A stretch of DNA of 64,000 bases from Halobacillus sp. A5 (GCF_024189315.1 NZ_JAIZEO010000006.1:124001-188000); one strand, 5' to 3'; positions 34,419 through 43,789 are shown, numbered from the stretch's first letter. Notes: generated by a model from the sequence alone, not told the origin. A program made the numbers and translations.

Positions 34419-35367
34419 ATAGCTGTATAGTGCCGCCACTTAATCTCTTTACCCCTCGAATAGATGAAATGTCTTCAATTAATTGAAGCACAGCACGATC
34501 TTTTTGTTTGGCTTCAATCATAAAGTCCACATCCTGCTCCAGCCTTTTAATCTCCTGTAACAGCGGTCGAACAAAGGTAATATCTACAAAATCAGCGTGA
34601 CTTCTATAAGCCTGTTCTGACTTAGGGGAAGAAATGTGAAGCTTTGGAGGCATCTCAGACCACGTTTTAAAAAAACTCGGCAGCAGTTTATCGAGGTCCT
34701 CCCCCTCGTCATGGTTCGCCATATAATGATGATAATCAAACATCATCGGCACCTTCTCCTCTTCACACACTTGAAGTGTTTCTGTGGTTGTATACGTTTT
34801 GTCATCATTCTCTAATGTCATTTGCTCTTTAATAGAGACAGGCAGCTGCTTTAAGTTATCGTGAAATCGTGCAATAGACTTCTCTTTATCGCCGTAAGCT
34901 CCTCCGACGTGAATATTGATGTGTCCCTCCTCCTCTAACCCCATAGCCTCAAGCAGCCGGTAGTGGTACTCCATATCCTTCACAGCATTCTCTGTAACGT
35001 GCGGCCTGTCACTTGTGAAAAGAGTAAATTGATTAGGGTGAAAGCTTGTTCTAAGCTGATGGGCGCGGACGAGCTCTCCTATCATTCGATACTCTTCTGT
35101 AAAAGGAGTAATATAATCAAAATCAACCTCATCATGAGTCGCTAAAGGAACTAATGAGGAGGAAAATCGGTAAAGAGGAATTTCGTGGGCGATATTATAG
35201 TGCAGGGCGCGGATGGTGTGTTCAAGGTTCGTACGGGTAATCCGTTCGAGCTGCTCTTCCCGGTCCTTTGATGCAAGCTTTTGATATCGTGCGAATGTCA
35301 TCGTTTTTGAAGGGGTCGAATCATACAAATTCAGCGCATTTGCAACGTAACCAAATCGAATTTTCAT
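34417..35367 (-). CDS. uvsE: UV damage endonuclease UvsE/UvdE
   Basis: About 316 residues from ATG 35365-35367 ([14 protein letters not shown]), eight bases after AAGGAG; a longer reading to 35385 lacks support. The TIM-barrel UvdE family is indicated by [52 protein letters not shown] and [10 protein letters not shown], which include the metal-binding His/Glu/Asp set. It nicks DNA 5' of UV photoproducts in an alternative excision repair path. Confidence 0.93.
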   Translation of the reverse strand: MKIRFGYVANALNLYDSTPSKTMTFARYQKLASKDREEQLERITRTNLEHTIRALHYNIAHEIPLYRFSSSLVPLATHDEVDFDYITPFTEEYRMIGELVRAHQLRTSFHPNQFTLFTSDRPHVTENAVKDMEYHYRLLEAMGLEEEGHINIHVGGAYGDKEKSIARFHDNLKQLPVSIKEQMTLENDDKTYTTTETLQVCEEEKVPMMFDYHHYMANHDEGEDLDKLLPSFFKTWSEMPPKLHISSPKSEQAYRSHADFVDITFVRPLLQEIKRLEQDVDFMIEAKQKDRAVLQLIEDISSIRGVKRLSGGTIQL

Positions 35368-35677
35368 AGTCAGGCTCCTTAACAATTCGTTGAGTTATGT
35401 ATGTTTCCCTTTTAAGTATCGATTTAAAAGTATGTTGGTACATAAATGTTTATATATATTAAAGTCTATTTTTGTTTCCCAATATAGGCCATCCTACTTT
35501 TATGGGTCATTAACCAGGAAAGGGGCGGCAGAGAACGACTCGCTTTCCATGGAAGTCATCCCCCGCTGCCCCTATTTATGTCAGGTTTGGTTATTTCACA
35601 ATCGTAAAGTCAAATTTCTGTATTTAGTGCTGTTTGATTTAGATTATGCAGGCGAGATACGTAACTACTGCTCCATG
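35368..35677. other. 310-base spacer with a weak TTTATGGGC-like unit
   Basis: No supported gene. A + strand open frame (35390-35725) overlaps the bioB end and has no coding character. TTTTATGGGTC (35498-35508) followed about 19 bases later by GGGGCGG recalls the periodic arrays, again downstream of a minus-strand gene (bioB), but only one unit is clear. No terminator hairpin was found for bioB. Confidence 0.4.
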
Positions 35678-36673
35678 TCAGGGATGGCTCACTTCACTCG
35701 ATACATAATCCACTTCAAACCCTAAATCTTTAAGCATTTGATGATCCTTCGTTCCTTCCTGGCCTGCTGTCGTTAAGTAATCACCCACAAAAATTGAATT
35801 CGCTGGATATAAGCCAAACGGCTGTAAGCTTCTCAGATTCACTTCACGTCCACCGGATATGCGGATTTCTTTGGACGGGTTGATAAACCGGAATAAACAA
35901 AGAACCTTAAGGCAGTAGGCAGGTGTTAATTCATTAGTTCCTTCCAGAAGTGTACCATCAATCGCATGGAGAAAATTAACAGGGATGGAATCAGCATCTA
36001 ACTCTTTCAATGCACGTGCCATATCAATTACATCCTGCTTTGTTTCTTTCATACCGACGATCACGCCGGAACAAGGCGAAATGCCAGCATCTTTCACGTG
36101 GTTAACCGTATCCACACGATCGTCATAGCTGTGGCTGGTAGTAATGTTGTCATGGTGCCTGGCTGACGTATTAATGTTGTTGTTGTAACGATCTACTCCC
36201 GCCACCTTTAGCTGCTGAGCCTGCTCCGGCTTCAGCAAACCAAGACAAGCACAAATTTTCATATCGTATTTGCTCTTAATCTCCTCTACTGCAGACGTGA
36301 CAATATCCAGCTCCCGCTTTGATGGTCCTCTGCCGCTCGCAACAATACAATAAGTGCCTGACTTCAGCTTGTGCGCCTGTTCGGCTCCTTCCATGATCTC
36401 CTGCTTATCCATCATCCGGTACTTCTGAATGGGGGCGGTTGAATCTCTCGACTGAGCACAGTATCCGCAGTTCTCCGGGCAGAAGCCGGACTTCGTATTA
36501 ATAATCATGTTAAGTTTGACGTTGCTGCCATAGTAATGTCTACGCACCAAATAAGCGCTTGAGAGCAGATCCAGCAGCTCGTCTTCAGGACACTCCAGCA
36601 CAGCTAAAGCTTCTAAATCGGTTAATTCTTCTCCTTGAAGTGATTTTTCAGCTAACCATTTCCAATCCAGCAT
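35678..36673 (-). CDS. bioB: biotin synthase
   Basis: About 331 residues; MLDWKWLAEKSL (second Met) is the likely start. The radical-SAM [4Fe-4S] motif is C-x3-C-x2-C in GFCPENCGYCAQS. The [2Fe-2S] cluster region includes the segments VASGRGPS, ICACLGLL and YNNNINTS, and a C-terminal Arg-rich SGGREVNLRSLQPF. It inserts sulfur into dethiobiotin. No other bio synthesis genes are beside it; it is paired with bioY 15 bases upstream, so both uptake and the last synthesis step are under one promoter. Confidence 0.96.
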   Translation of the reverse strand: MLDWKWLAEKSLQGEELTDLEALAVLECPEDELLDLLSSAYLVRRHYYGSNVKLNMIINTKSGFCPENCGYCAQSRDSTAPIQKYRMMDKQEIMEGAEQAHKLKSGTYCIVASGRGPSKRELDIVTSAVEEIKSKYDMKICACLGLLKPEQAQQLKVAGVDRYNNNINTSARHHDNITTSHSYDDRVDTVNHVKDAGISPCSGVIVGMKETKQDVIDMARALKELDADSIPVNFLHAIDGTLLEGTNELTPAYCLKVLCLFRFINPSKEIRISGGREVNLRSLQPFGLYPANSIFVGDYLTTAGQEGTKDHQMLKDLGFEVDYVSSEVSHP

Positions 36674-36687
36674 CAACTATCCCGCCT

Positions 36688-37284
36688 TTATGCGATTTTT
36701 TCACGATTTCTAAATGCACTTCTTCTCACAACACTTTTCTCTAATCGATACCCCAGCACACCAGCAAAAACGGAAAGAACAATATCTTTTGGCAGCGGGA
36801 CCATCATCCACGACCAGACGAGGGAATACGTTAACCCTTCCGGTGCTTCAAACCAGAATAAATAAGCGGCATACATCCAGTTCGTTCCTAGGACGTAATT
36901 TAGAACCATTGCAGCTAATGAAGCCGCTGTATACATTTTTAAGCTGCGTTTCCGCTCAGCCATTTTTCCGGCTATGTAAGCTATTAATATAAATGAAAAG
37001 ATAAAGCCAAATGTCGGCGTCAACAATACCGTTAACCCGCCTTTAAATTGAGCAAAAATGGGGGCTCCCACTAACCCGAGCACCATATAAACAAACATCG
37101 ACATGGCACCTAAACGGCTTCCAAGAATCAAACCCGCTAATATAGCAAAAAAAGTTTGGAGTGTAATGGGGACTCCGCCAATAACCATAAAAGGAGCAAT
37201 TGAGGTAATGTTAGCGCCAATCGCCATCATAGCCACAAAAAGGGCCCCCATCGTAATTTCTAAAGCTGTCCATTTTCTTTTCAT
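36688..37284 (-). CDS. bioY: biotin transporter S-component BioY
   Basis: About 198 residues from MKRKWTALEITMGALFVAMM (ATG 37282-37284); the longer frame to 37338 would cross the leader. GGAGG lies eleven bases upstream. It has six membrane helices; GVPITLQTFFAILAGLILGS and GGLTVLLTPTFGFIFSFIL are the BioY signature stretches. It captures biotin and works alone or with the shared ECF EcfA/A'/T module encoded elsewhere. It is first in the operon with bioB. Confidence 0.93.
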   Translation of the reverse strand: MKRKWTALEITMGALFVAMMAIGANITSIAPFMVIGGVPITLQTFFAILAGLILGSRLGAMSMFVYMVLGLVGAPIFAQFKGGLTVLLTPTFGFIFSFILIAYIAGKMAERKRSLKMYTAASLAAMVLNYVLGTNWMYAAYLFWFEAPEGLTYSLVWSWMMVPLPKDIVLSVFAGVLGYRLEKSVVRRSAFRNREKIA

Positions 37285-37341
37285 TATGAGTTCTTCCTCC
37301 TCTTCACTTATAAAATAAGAATAGAAGAAAACCTCCATTTA

Positions 37342-37369
37342 TGTCAACTTATTTTATTTAAGGTTAACA
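37342..37369 (-). promoter_or_regulatory. BirA-type operator overlapping the bioY-bioB promoter
   Basis: TGTCAAC (37342-37348) and GTTAACA (37363-37369) form an inverted repeat with a 14-base spacer, like known BirA operators. On the minus strand TTGACA inside it serves as -35, with TATTCT 18 bases on as -10. Biotin-dependent repression by BirA is expected. Confidence 0.75.
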
Positions 37370-37380
37370 TTAAAACCAAG

Positions 37381-37412
37381 AAAAAAGGGCGCTGTTCTTT
37401 GCGCCCTCTTCC
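37381..37412 (-). terminator. terminator after yclQ
   Basis: On the minus strand GGGCGC (37401-37406 side) pairs with GCGCCC (37387-37392 side) across an eight-base loop, followed by six T. Confidence 0.85.
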
Positions 37413-37421
37413 CTGCCTAAT

Positions 37422-38360
37422 TTACAAGCTTTCCTGGATCTCTTTCACCATTGCATTGACTGACTGCAGACCCCCGCCAGAAAGATACCAGTATTGAGGA
37501 TCTAAATAAATAATATGGTCTTTCTCATAAGCCGTTGTCTTTTTCACCAGTTCATTCTCCATCACCTTTTCTGCAGAGGATTCACCGCCTACAACAGCTC
37601 CACGATCGACGACAAAAAGGTAATCTGGATCTTTCTCTGAAATGTATTCAAATGAAACACTTTGTCCATGAGTTGAGGATTCAATAGAATTATCCACCGG
37701 ATTCACTCCTAATACATCATGAATTAGACCAAATCTGGAACCTTCTCCATAGGCACTTATTTTTCCATCATTGGCTAACGTAATTAACCCTTGGTCCTCC
37801 ATGGACGATGCCTTATCATGCGTTTCTTCAATATTGGTTTCAATGTCCGCTAACTGCTTATCTACCTCTTCCTCTTTTTCAAAAATCTCACCTAACGTAT
37901 TCATATTCTCCTGGAATGAATCCATGTACTTTGTGGTATCCACTCCTAAATAAATAGTTGGCGCAATTTCTGATAGTTCATCATACACGGATGATTGACG
38001 ACCAGAAATAATGATAACATCAGGATCCATTTGACTGATTGCTTCAAAATCCGGCTCTTTCAGTCCCCCAATGTTTTCGTAATTCTCCCCGTTATAGTGG
38101 CTTAAATAATCCGGGAGAGAATCCTTTGCCACTCCCTGTATATCTACCCCAAGTTCGTCTAAGCTGTCTACAATTCCAAAGTCAAAGACCACCACATTTT
38201 CAGGGTTTGCCGGAACTTCCGTTTCTCCCAACTCATGTTTAACAGCTACCTTCTCTTCGGCAGCATTCGATTCAGCCTCCGTGTCCCCTCCACAGGCTGC
38301 TAATAAAGCGACCATTAATAATACACTTACTGCTATTAACCAATTTTTCATTTTCTTCAC
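37422..38360 (-). CDS. yclQ: petrobactin-type siderophore-binding lipoprotein YclQ
   Basis: 312 residues with a lipoprotein signal (lipobox LAAC). It matches my memory of Bacillus YclQ closely: NVVVFDFGIVDSLDELG, NIGGLKEPDFEAISQMDPD then VIIISGRQS, APTIYLGVDTTKYM, and STHGQSVSFEYISEKDPDYL. YclQ binds petrobactin and its 3,4-catecholate precursors. Last gene of the yclNOPQ operon, 12 bases after the ATPase gene, which matches the B. subtilis order. Confidence 0.93.
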   Translation of the reverse strand: MKKMKNWLIAVSVLLMVALLAACGGDTEAESNAAEEKVAVKHELGETEVPANPENVVVFDFGIVDSLDELGVDIQGVAKDSLPDYLSHYNGENYENIGGLKEPDFEAISQMDPDVIIISGRQSSVYDELSEIAPTIYLGVDTTKYMDSFQENMNTLGEIFEKEEEVDKQLADIETNIEETHDKASSMEDQGLITLANDGKISAYGEGSRFGLIHDVLGVNPVDNSIESSTHGQSVSFEYISEKDPDYLFVVDRGAVVGGESSAEKVMENELVKKTTAYEKDHIIYLDPQYWYLSGGGLQSVNAMVKEIQESL

Positions 38361-38372
38361 CTCATATTTTTA

Positions 38373-39128
38373 TTAGAAATACACACAGATTTTTTGATTA
38401 TTGATCGTATGGATATCAATGTCCATATCATAAATAGAGTTTAATACAGCCGCATCGATCATCTGATCCTTGTCGCCTTTTTCTACAATCCGCCCATTTT
38501 TCATAGCGACAATATAGTCGGAATAGCAGGAAGCAAAATTAATATCATGAACGACAAGCACAATAGTCTTTCCAAGCTCTTTCACTAATCGGCTCAAAGT
38601 TTTCATAATTTGAACCGAGTGATTCATGTCTAAGTTGTTTAAAGGCTCGTCCAAAAGCACATAATCGGTGTCCTGGGCTATAACCATGGCGATATAAGCT
38701 CTTTGACGCTGGCCACCGCTTAATTGATCTAAGTATTTATGCTGCATATCTAGTAAGCTTACAAATTCCAATGCTTCATCGACTTTTGATTCATCTTCTT
38801 CATTCAAATTCCCTTTCGAGTACGGAAACCTTCCGAACGAGACAAGTTCACGAATCGTCAGTCTAAGATGGATATGGTTGCTTTGCTTGAGAATCGATAT
38901 TTTCTTTGAAAGGTTTTCCGTCTTCCATCTGCTGATGTCATTATCCTCGACCATCACCTCTCCTTCATCCACAGTAATCAAACGACTGATCATCGATAAA
39001 AGTGTACTTTTTCCAGCACCATTTGGACCGATAAAGGTTGTAATTTTTCCTTTGGGAATGGTGATAGAGACATCTTCTACAACTGCTTTACCTCCATATT
39101 TCTTAAATAAATTCATTACTTTTACCAT
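38373..39128 (-). CDS. yclP: petrobactin ABC transporter ATPase YclP
   Basis: 251 residues. Walker A GPNGAGKST, signature LSGGQRQRAYIAM, Walker B YVLLDEPLNNLDM and the H-loop VVHDINFA are all intact. It energises import by YclN/YclO. It overlaps the end of yclO by seven bases. Unlike the siderophore system at 17790-22954, this one carries its own ATPase. Confidence 0.94.
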   Translation of the reverse strand: MVKVMNLFKKYGGKAVVEDVSITIPKGKITTFIGPNGAGKSTLLSMISRLITVDEGEVMVEDNDISRWKTENLSKKISILKQSNHIHLRLTIRELVSFGRFPYSKGNLNEEDESKVDEALEFVSLLDMQHKYLDQLSGGQRQRAYIAMVIAQDTDYVLLDEPLNNLDMNHSVQIMKTLSRLVKELGKTIVLVVHDINFASCYSDYIVAMKNGRIVEKGDKDQMIDAAVLNSIYDMDIDIHTINNQKICVYF

Positions 39129-40069
39129 GCTTTATTCTCCCTTAACAGTAGATAGATAAAGTAAATTCCGCCGATGAAGTTGATTAAGACGCTAATCGTA
39201 GTTGAAAAGGTAAAGACTCTCTCTACAATCAGCTGTCCTCCCGCAAGTGCAATCACACTAAACAGCACAGAAACTGCAAATAAGTAGTTATGACGGAAAG
39301 TTTTAAGAAATTCATGAGCTAAATTAACAACGAGTAACCCTAGAAATGTAACCGGTCCGACTAAAGCGGTAGCTGCAGAAATAAGTATGGCTGTGACGAT
39401 CAGCAGCCGCTGGACAATTTTGTCATAAGGAACTCCTAAGTTAACAGCGTGATCCTTACCGAGGGCAACAACATCCATATACTTATGATATGGAAGGTAC
39501 AAGAGCAGACTTCCTATCATAATGACAATAGAGATTCCGAGTAAGTTTGTATTTACGTTATTAAAGCTCGCAAACATACGGTCCTGGACAATTAGAAACT
39601 CATTCGGATCAATGAGTACTTGCATGAAAGACGACAAGCTTGAAAAAAACGTGCCGAGAATAATTCCAACGAGCAATAACAAATATACGTTTTCTCCTTT
39701 TCTTAACAGCCATTTAAAGAGAAGAAATGAAAATACAACCATGGCGGCTATGGAGACCAAATAATTCAACTGGCTGTCCATCATGGCCAGCGAACCAGAA
39801 CCAAACAAGAAAACAACCAGGGTCTGTACTAGAAGATACATACTGTCCAGGCCCAGAATGCTTGGAGTGAGGATGCGGTTGTTTGTAATCGTTTGAAAAA
39901 CCACGGTAGAAAACGCGATAGCCGCCCCCGTTATAACAATGGCTGTTATTTTGACGCCTCTTCTCGGAAGTATGTAGTCCCAATTACTGCTGATCCCGGT
40001 AAGCAGAAAAGCAAGAACAAGAACAGAAGCGATTATTAAGAGGAGAGCTATTTTTCTTTTAAAAAACAT
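39122..40069 (-). CDS. yclO: petrobactin ABC permease YclO
   Basis: 315 residues with about nine to ten membrane helices. FecCD landmarks are FQTITNNRILTPSILGLDSM, VVALGKDHAVNLGVPYDKIV (ATPase-coupling loop) and ALVGPVTFLGLLVVNLAHEF. It pairs with YclN as a heterodimer; the two genes overlap by eleven bases. Confidence 0.93.
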   Translation of the reverse strand: MFFKRKIALLLIIASVLVLAFLLTGISSNWDYILPRRGVKITAIVITGAAIAFSTVVFQTITNNRILTPSILGLDSMYLLVQTLVVFLFGSGSLAMMDSQLNYLVSIAAMVVFSFLLFKWLLRKGENVYLLLLVGIILGTFFSSLSSFMQVLIDPNEFLIVQDRMFASFNNVNTNLLGISIVIMIGSLLLYLPYHKYMDVVALGKDHAVNLGVPYDKIVQRLLIVTAILISAATALVGPVTFLGLLVVNLAHEFLKTFRHNYLFAVSVLFSVIALAGGQLIVERVFTFSTTISVLINFIGGIYFIYLLLRENKAW

Positions 40070-41012
40070 ACGAGCGCCTCCTCATCAATAGGTAAATAAA
40101 TATTGCACTCCCTGCGACGCCCATAGTAAGACTGATTGATATCTCATAAGGGTATATCGCCACGCGGCCAATGATGTCACAAATCAATACGAAGCCCGCT
40201 CCGAAAATTGCTGTCTGAATTAAGCTTTTTTTCAAATGATCCCCGTAGTACATCGTGACGATATTTGGAACAATTAATCCAAGAAAGGGGATCATTCCAA
40301 CCGTAAGGACAACAGAGGCTGTAATCATTGCTACGATGGCTAAACCGATGTTAACGACTTGCTTATACTTAAGTCCTAAGTTTCTGGCAAAGTCCTCTCC
40401 CATTCCTGCAAGTGTAAAAAGGTCAGCATAGAAAAAGGCCAAAAGAAGTAGTGGAACGGAAAGGTAAAGCATTTCAAACCGTCCTTCCATAATCATCGAA
40501 AAATCACCATGAAGCCAGGCAGACATGTTCTGCACAAGGTCGTGTTTCAACGCAAAAAAAGTCGTAATAGAGCTTATGATATTACCGAACATCAGACCTA
40601 CGAGCGGGATAAAAATCGTATCCTTAAATTTAATACGGTCCAGAATCTGCATAAAAAGAAAGGTCCCCATCAAAGCAAAGACAAAAGCTACTCCCATCTT
40701 TACAAGCGGACTTGCAGATGTGAACAAAAGCAGAGAGATTAATACCCCGAGACGCGCTGAGTCAAATGTTCCTGCAGTGGTCGGAGAGACAAATTTATTC
40801 CTCGTTAACTGCTGCATAATCAATCCACAAATACTAATGCTTGCCCCCGCAATCAAAATACTTACCAGTCTTGGAAGGCGGCTTACCGTCAGAATCTCTA
40901 ATTGTTCAGCTGAAAGATGAAACAAATCGGTCACTGCTAACTCCGAAACTCCAATGAACAACGACATGAAGGACAAAAGAATAAGAGTTGCAAATGTATA
41001 TCTGATTTTCAT
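40059..41012 (-). CDS. yclN: petrobactin ABC permease YclN
   Basis: 317 residues with about nine membrane helices. TVSRLPRLVSILIAGASISI, QLTRNKFVSPTTAGTFDSAR, LAGMGEDFARNLGL and GMIPFLGLIVPNIVTMYYGD are the FecCD blocks in YclN-like form. It is the first gene of yclNOPQ, behind a Fur-type promoter at 41055-41083. Confidence 0.93.
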   Translation of the reverse strand: MKIRYTFATLILLSFMSLFIGVSELAVTDLFHLSAEQLEILTVSRLPRLVSILIAGASISICGLIMQQLTRNKFVSPTTAGTFDSARLGVLISLLLFTSASPLVKMGVAFVFALMGTFLFMQILDRIKFKDTIFIPLVGLMFGNIISSITTFFALKHDLVQNMSAWLHGDFSMIMEGRFEMLYLSVPLLLLAFFYADLFTLAGMGEDFARNLGLKYKQVVNIGLAIVAMITASVVLTVGMIPFLGLIVPNIVTMYYGDHLKKSLIQTAIFGAGFVLICDIIGRVAIYPYEISISLTMGVAGSAIFIYLLMRRRSYVF

Positions 41013-41054
41013 AAAAAAACACCCTTATCCCTTTCCTTTAGAACGATTATTGAT

Positions 41055-41083
41055 ATAATAATGATATTGAAATTCATTATCAA
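41055..41083 (-). promoter_or_regulatory. Fur box and promoter of yclNOPQ
   Basis: On the minus strand, -35 TTGATA (41078-41083), 17-base spacer, -10 TATTAT (41055-41060). GATATTGAAATTCATTATC (41063-41081) is a 19-base Fur-type site filling the spacer. Confidence 0.8.
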
Positions 41084-41177
41084 TTAGAATAATAGAGTAA
41101 AGGCTGGTTAAAGGTCAATACATACTGAGGATAATCGACATTTATGGAATAAGTGTTGCAGAAAGGAGATGTTAAAC

Positions 41178-41761
41178 GTGGAAAAAAATAAAGATCCCCG
41201 GGTGCAGAGAAGTAAAATGTGGATCAAAGAAGCATTCCTAAACTTGTTAAAGAGAATCACATTCATCATATATCGGTTCATCAGATTATGCATCAAGCTC
41301 AAATGAACCGTGCTACATTTTACCGTCACTTTGTTGATAAAGAAGATTTATTAAAAACCATTATCGAAGATCTTTTCGTACAATGGAAAACGAGGTTAGA
41401 AAACTGTCCCCTGAGATTCGACTTCGTGAAAGAGAAAAAACCTCATCCCCGATTTGTCGAAATGCTTCAATTTATATATGTAGAACGACTCGGCTTCGAA
41501 ACGTTGTTAAGCAAGAAAGAACTGGGAGAATTCAAGAAACAGTTTGAGCAGTTTATTCAGTCCTCCACACGCTCTACTCTGTCGGTAGCTTATGATTACC
41601 AGCACTCCGTCAAATTCTCTGCTGAAATTACCCAGACCTTTATTGCTTCAAGTATTATCGGCTCCATTCTTTGGTGGGTGGAAAATCAGTTTCCCTGTAC
41701 GCCTTATGATCTCGCTGCTTACATAACAGAAATGATTGATTACGGGATCTATACACATTAA
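41178..41761 (+). pseudogene. TetR-family regulator with a frameshift
   Basis: A GTG at 41178-41180 with AAAGGAG nine bases upstream opens a TetR-like N-terminus (EKNKDPRVQRSKMWIKEAFLNLLK). The continuation (ENHIHHISVHQIMHQAQMNR, then ATFYRHFVDKEDLL) is in another frame, joined at about 41247-41255. Adding one base there restores one protein of about 194 residues. Frame one stops at 41304-41306; the second frame alone has no good start. So the gene is broken, or the base is a sequence error. It is divergent from yclNOPQ; no targets are known. Confidence 0.75.
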
Positions 41762-41790
41762 AAAAGGACGCTGTGTTCAGCGCCCTTTTT
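41761..41790. terminator. bidirectional terminator between tetR and the aldo/keto reductase gene
   Basis: AAAAAGGACGCTG (41761-41773) pairs with CAGCGCCCTTTTT (41778-41790) with one mismatch; A- and T-runs on both sides. Confidence 0.8.
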
Positions 41791-41801
41791 GTGCATTCTT
41801 A

Positions 41802-42626
41802 TTATCTTACATTCATCTCACTTGGCTCAGGACCTTTGCGCTCCCCACGGTCAAGCTTGTTAATTTGACTCATATCCTCAGCTGTTAATTCAAAATCAAA
41901 TACGTCAAAATTCTCTTCAATTCGTGATGGAGTTACGGATTTAGGAATAACGACCGATTCGTTTTGCAAATGCCAGCGAATAATAATCTGAGCCGGTGTT
42001 TTACCATGCTTCTCAGCAAGAGATTGAACTGTATCGTTGTTCAACACTTCTCCCCCCTGCATCAGCGGGCTCCACGCCTCCACTAAAATACCATGCTTGC
42101 GACAGAATTCTTTTATCTCATTCTGCGCAAGAAACGGGTGGCATTCGATCTGGTTAACAGCAGGCTTTACATCACATTCATCCAGTAAACGCTGTAAATG
42201 ATCGACATTGAAATTACATACCCCGATCGCTTTCGTTTTGCCGTCTTTCTGCAGCTGCTCAAGTGCTTTATACGTTTCAACATAATCATCATATTCAGGT
42301 GTCGGCCAGTGAATTAGGTAAAGATCTACATAGTCAAGGCCAAGTTTTTCTAAACTTTCATCCATTGCTTTGATCGTCTGCTCATACCCTTGATCCGCAT
42401 TCCAGACCTTTGTTGTAATAAAAAGCTCTTCGCGCGGAACATTGCTCTTCGCAATCGCTTCGCCTACTTGACGCTCATTCTTATAAACCGCCGCTGTATC
42501 AATGGAACGATAGCCGGTTTCAATTGCTTTCGTTACAGCTGGAACCGCATCCTTCTCTTCTACCCGCCATACCCCAAAGCCAAGCTGAGGCATTTCGATT
42601 TTGTCATGTAATTTAACAATATTCAT
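41802..42626 (-). CDS. aldo/keto reductase
   Basis: About 274 residues from ATG 42624-42626 (MNIVKLHDKIEMPQLGFGVW); the longer frame to 42683 has no better ribosome site. The catalytic tetrad is recognisable: Asp and Tyr in SIDTAAVYKNE, Lys in ITTKVW, His in LIHWP. The NADPH-binding end is present (IPKSVTPSRIEENFDVFDF). It resembles Bacillus YvgN/YtbE-type reductases for methylglyoxal and other aldehydes. It is a single gene. Confidence 0.93.
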   Translation of the reverse strand: MNIVKLHDKIEMPQLGFGVWRVEEKDAVPAVTKAIETGYRSIDTAAVYKNERQVGEAIAKSNVPREELFITTKVWNADQGYEQTIKAMDESLEKLGLDYVDLYLIHWPTPEYDDYVETYKALEQLQKDGKTKAIGVCNFNVDHLQRLLDECDVKPAVNQIECHPFLAQNEIKEFCRKHGILVEAWSPLMQGGEVLNNDTVQSLAEKHGKTPAQIIIRWHLQNESVVIPKSVTPSRIEENFDVFDFELTAEDMSQINKLDRGERKGPEPSEMNVR

Positions 42627-42734
42627 GCGAAAATCTCTTCCTTTCTTGTAAAAGGTTACAGTGGTAGTGTAGCACAGGAGCAATAGTGAATGCGTTTATT
42701 TTGCTTGATGAGGCGTGGGGGTGGCGGGGTGTGC

Positions 42735-42824
42735 TTTATGGACGATTAATCCGTTTTATGGGCGGTTCTTGTAATTTATGGGCGAATACCTTCATTTATG
42801 GGCGAAAACGTGTTTTTATGGGCA
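42735..42824 (+). repeat. TTTATGGGCG periodic array B (exact 20-base period)
   Basis: Five units start at 42735, 42755, 42775, 42795 and 42815, exactly 20 bases apart. The 10-base motif is TTTATGGACG, TTTATGGGCG (three times), then TTTATGGGCA. The ten bases between units differ completely. The array begins at the 3' end of the NERD gene (stop about 42830, minus strand) and points toward the aldo/keto reductase gene start. Confidence 0.9.
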
Positions 42825-42829
42825 TTTCG

Positions 42830-43789
42830 CTATCTCAGCTGGTATCTGGCACCTTTTTTAGCGCCCTTTTCCACCAGGGGATAGTGCTTAAGCAGTCGTT
42901 TTACGATATATCGTGATTCAATCCCAAGAAATTCTCTAGCTTCCCGATTGGAAATCGTCTCACTGACTAAATAAGAGAATCTTTCTAAAGCATAATGGTG
43001 AACATCTTTTGATTGTTCCCCGCAAAACCGGCACAGCCACTTGGCCTGCTGCCATTTCATCCGGTAACGATGACAATCTGGACATCTAACGCCAAGATGC
43101 AGGTCTTCATAAGAAAGTTTAAATCTTTCTCGATAATTGAACACATACGGTTCATGAGCAGACTTCAACCTATGAGCCACCTTTGACAGTTCTTCCATAC
43201 TCTTTTCTTCTCCGATAACGGTGTTTCTCAGCTGCTTCACCCTGCTCAAAAGGGAGTGGCGTCTTACCATTCTTTCGCCTGCCTCCTTTCTGTTATCACC
43301 CGTGATCTCAACCGGTGATTTAGCGCTCGCTAAAACTACCAGCGATTCAACAGGAAGACTGAACGCACAATTTTTACGCAGCCATTTTTTCAACAGGATC
43401 TGCTGCCGGTCAACTTGTTCAATGGAATCAGGAAAAGAAACTCGATCGCCGTCTTTTGTCCGAATGAGCTGATGGTGGTCGGTGTCATATGTTAGTTCTC
43501 CAGAGATATTCTTCACTTCGAGGAGAAGTATGAATTGCGGGAACATCAAAAGGGTATCGATTTGAAAATAGTGGAGACCATCAAACAAGCGGAGGTTATG
43601 GAGAATGAGAAAAGGGGGATCAAGATAATCCAGGTGGAAATCCAGGGATTCTTCGCCCCGCTCTCCTGGAGCGGAGAACAGAACTTCTTCTTTTACTTGT
43701 TCAACTACTGGATGGGATTCGGGGAGGGCTTCTAACAAATAATACAGCACTTTTAATTTAGAAGAGCGCCGGCGCTGCTTCACAATCAT
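42830..43789 (-). CDS. NERD-domain protein with C-terminal zinc ribbon
   Basis: 319 residues. The nuclease-related domain (about 40-160) has the PD-(D/E)xK-like set: Glu in GERGEESLDFHL, Asp78 in FQIDTLLMF, Glu91-Val-Lys93 in LLLEVKNISG. A probable zinc ribbon uses Cys236/239 (CPDC) and Cys253/256 (CRFC), followed by a short C-terminal helix-rich part. NERD proteins may act on DNA or RNA, but their role is largely untested. The ATG follows AAGGAGGTG. It is flanked on both sides by TTTATGGGCG arrays. Confidence 0.9.
   Translation of the reverse strand: MIVKQRRRSSKLKVLYYLLEALPESHPVVEQVKEEVLFSAPGERGEESLDFHLDYLDPPFLILHNLRLFDGLHYFQIDTLLMFPQFILLLEVKNISGELTYDTDHHQLIRTKDGDRVSFPDSIEQVDRQQILLKKWLRKNCAFSLPVESLVVLASAKSPVEITGDNRKEAGERMVRRHSLLSRVKQLRNTVIGEEKSMEELSKVAHRLKSAHEPYVFNYRERFKLSYEDLHLGVRCPDCHRYRMKWQQAKWLCRFCGEQSKDVHHYALERFSYLVSETISNREAREFLGIESRYIVKRLLKHYPLVEKGAKKGARYQLR

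Noticed and set aside
35390-35725. Open frame of 111 codons on the + strand
   Set aside because: It overlaps the end of bioB, lacks a good ribosome site and gives a protein without recognisable features.
42735-42824. Array B as a CRISPR array
   Set aside because: Repeats are only 10 bases, spacers 10 bases, and no cas genes are present; CRISPR repeats are over 20 bases.
42686-42916. 76-codon + strand frame through array B
   Set aside because: It is produced by the repeat itself (recurring FMG-like residues) and has no start signal.
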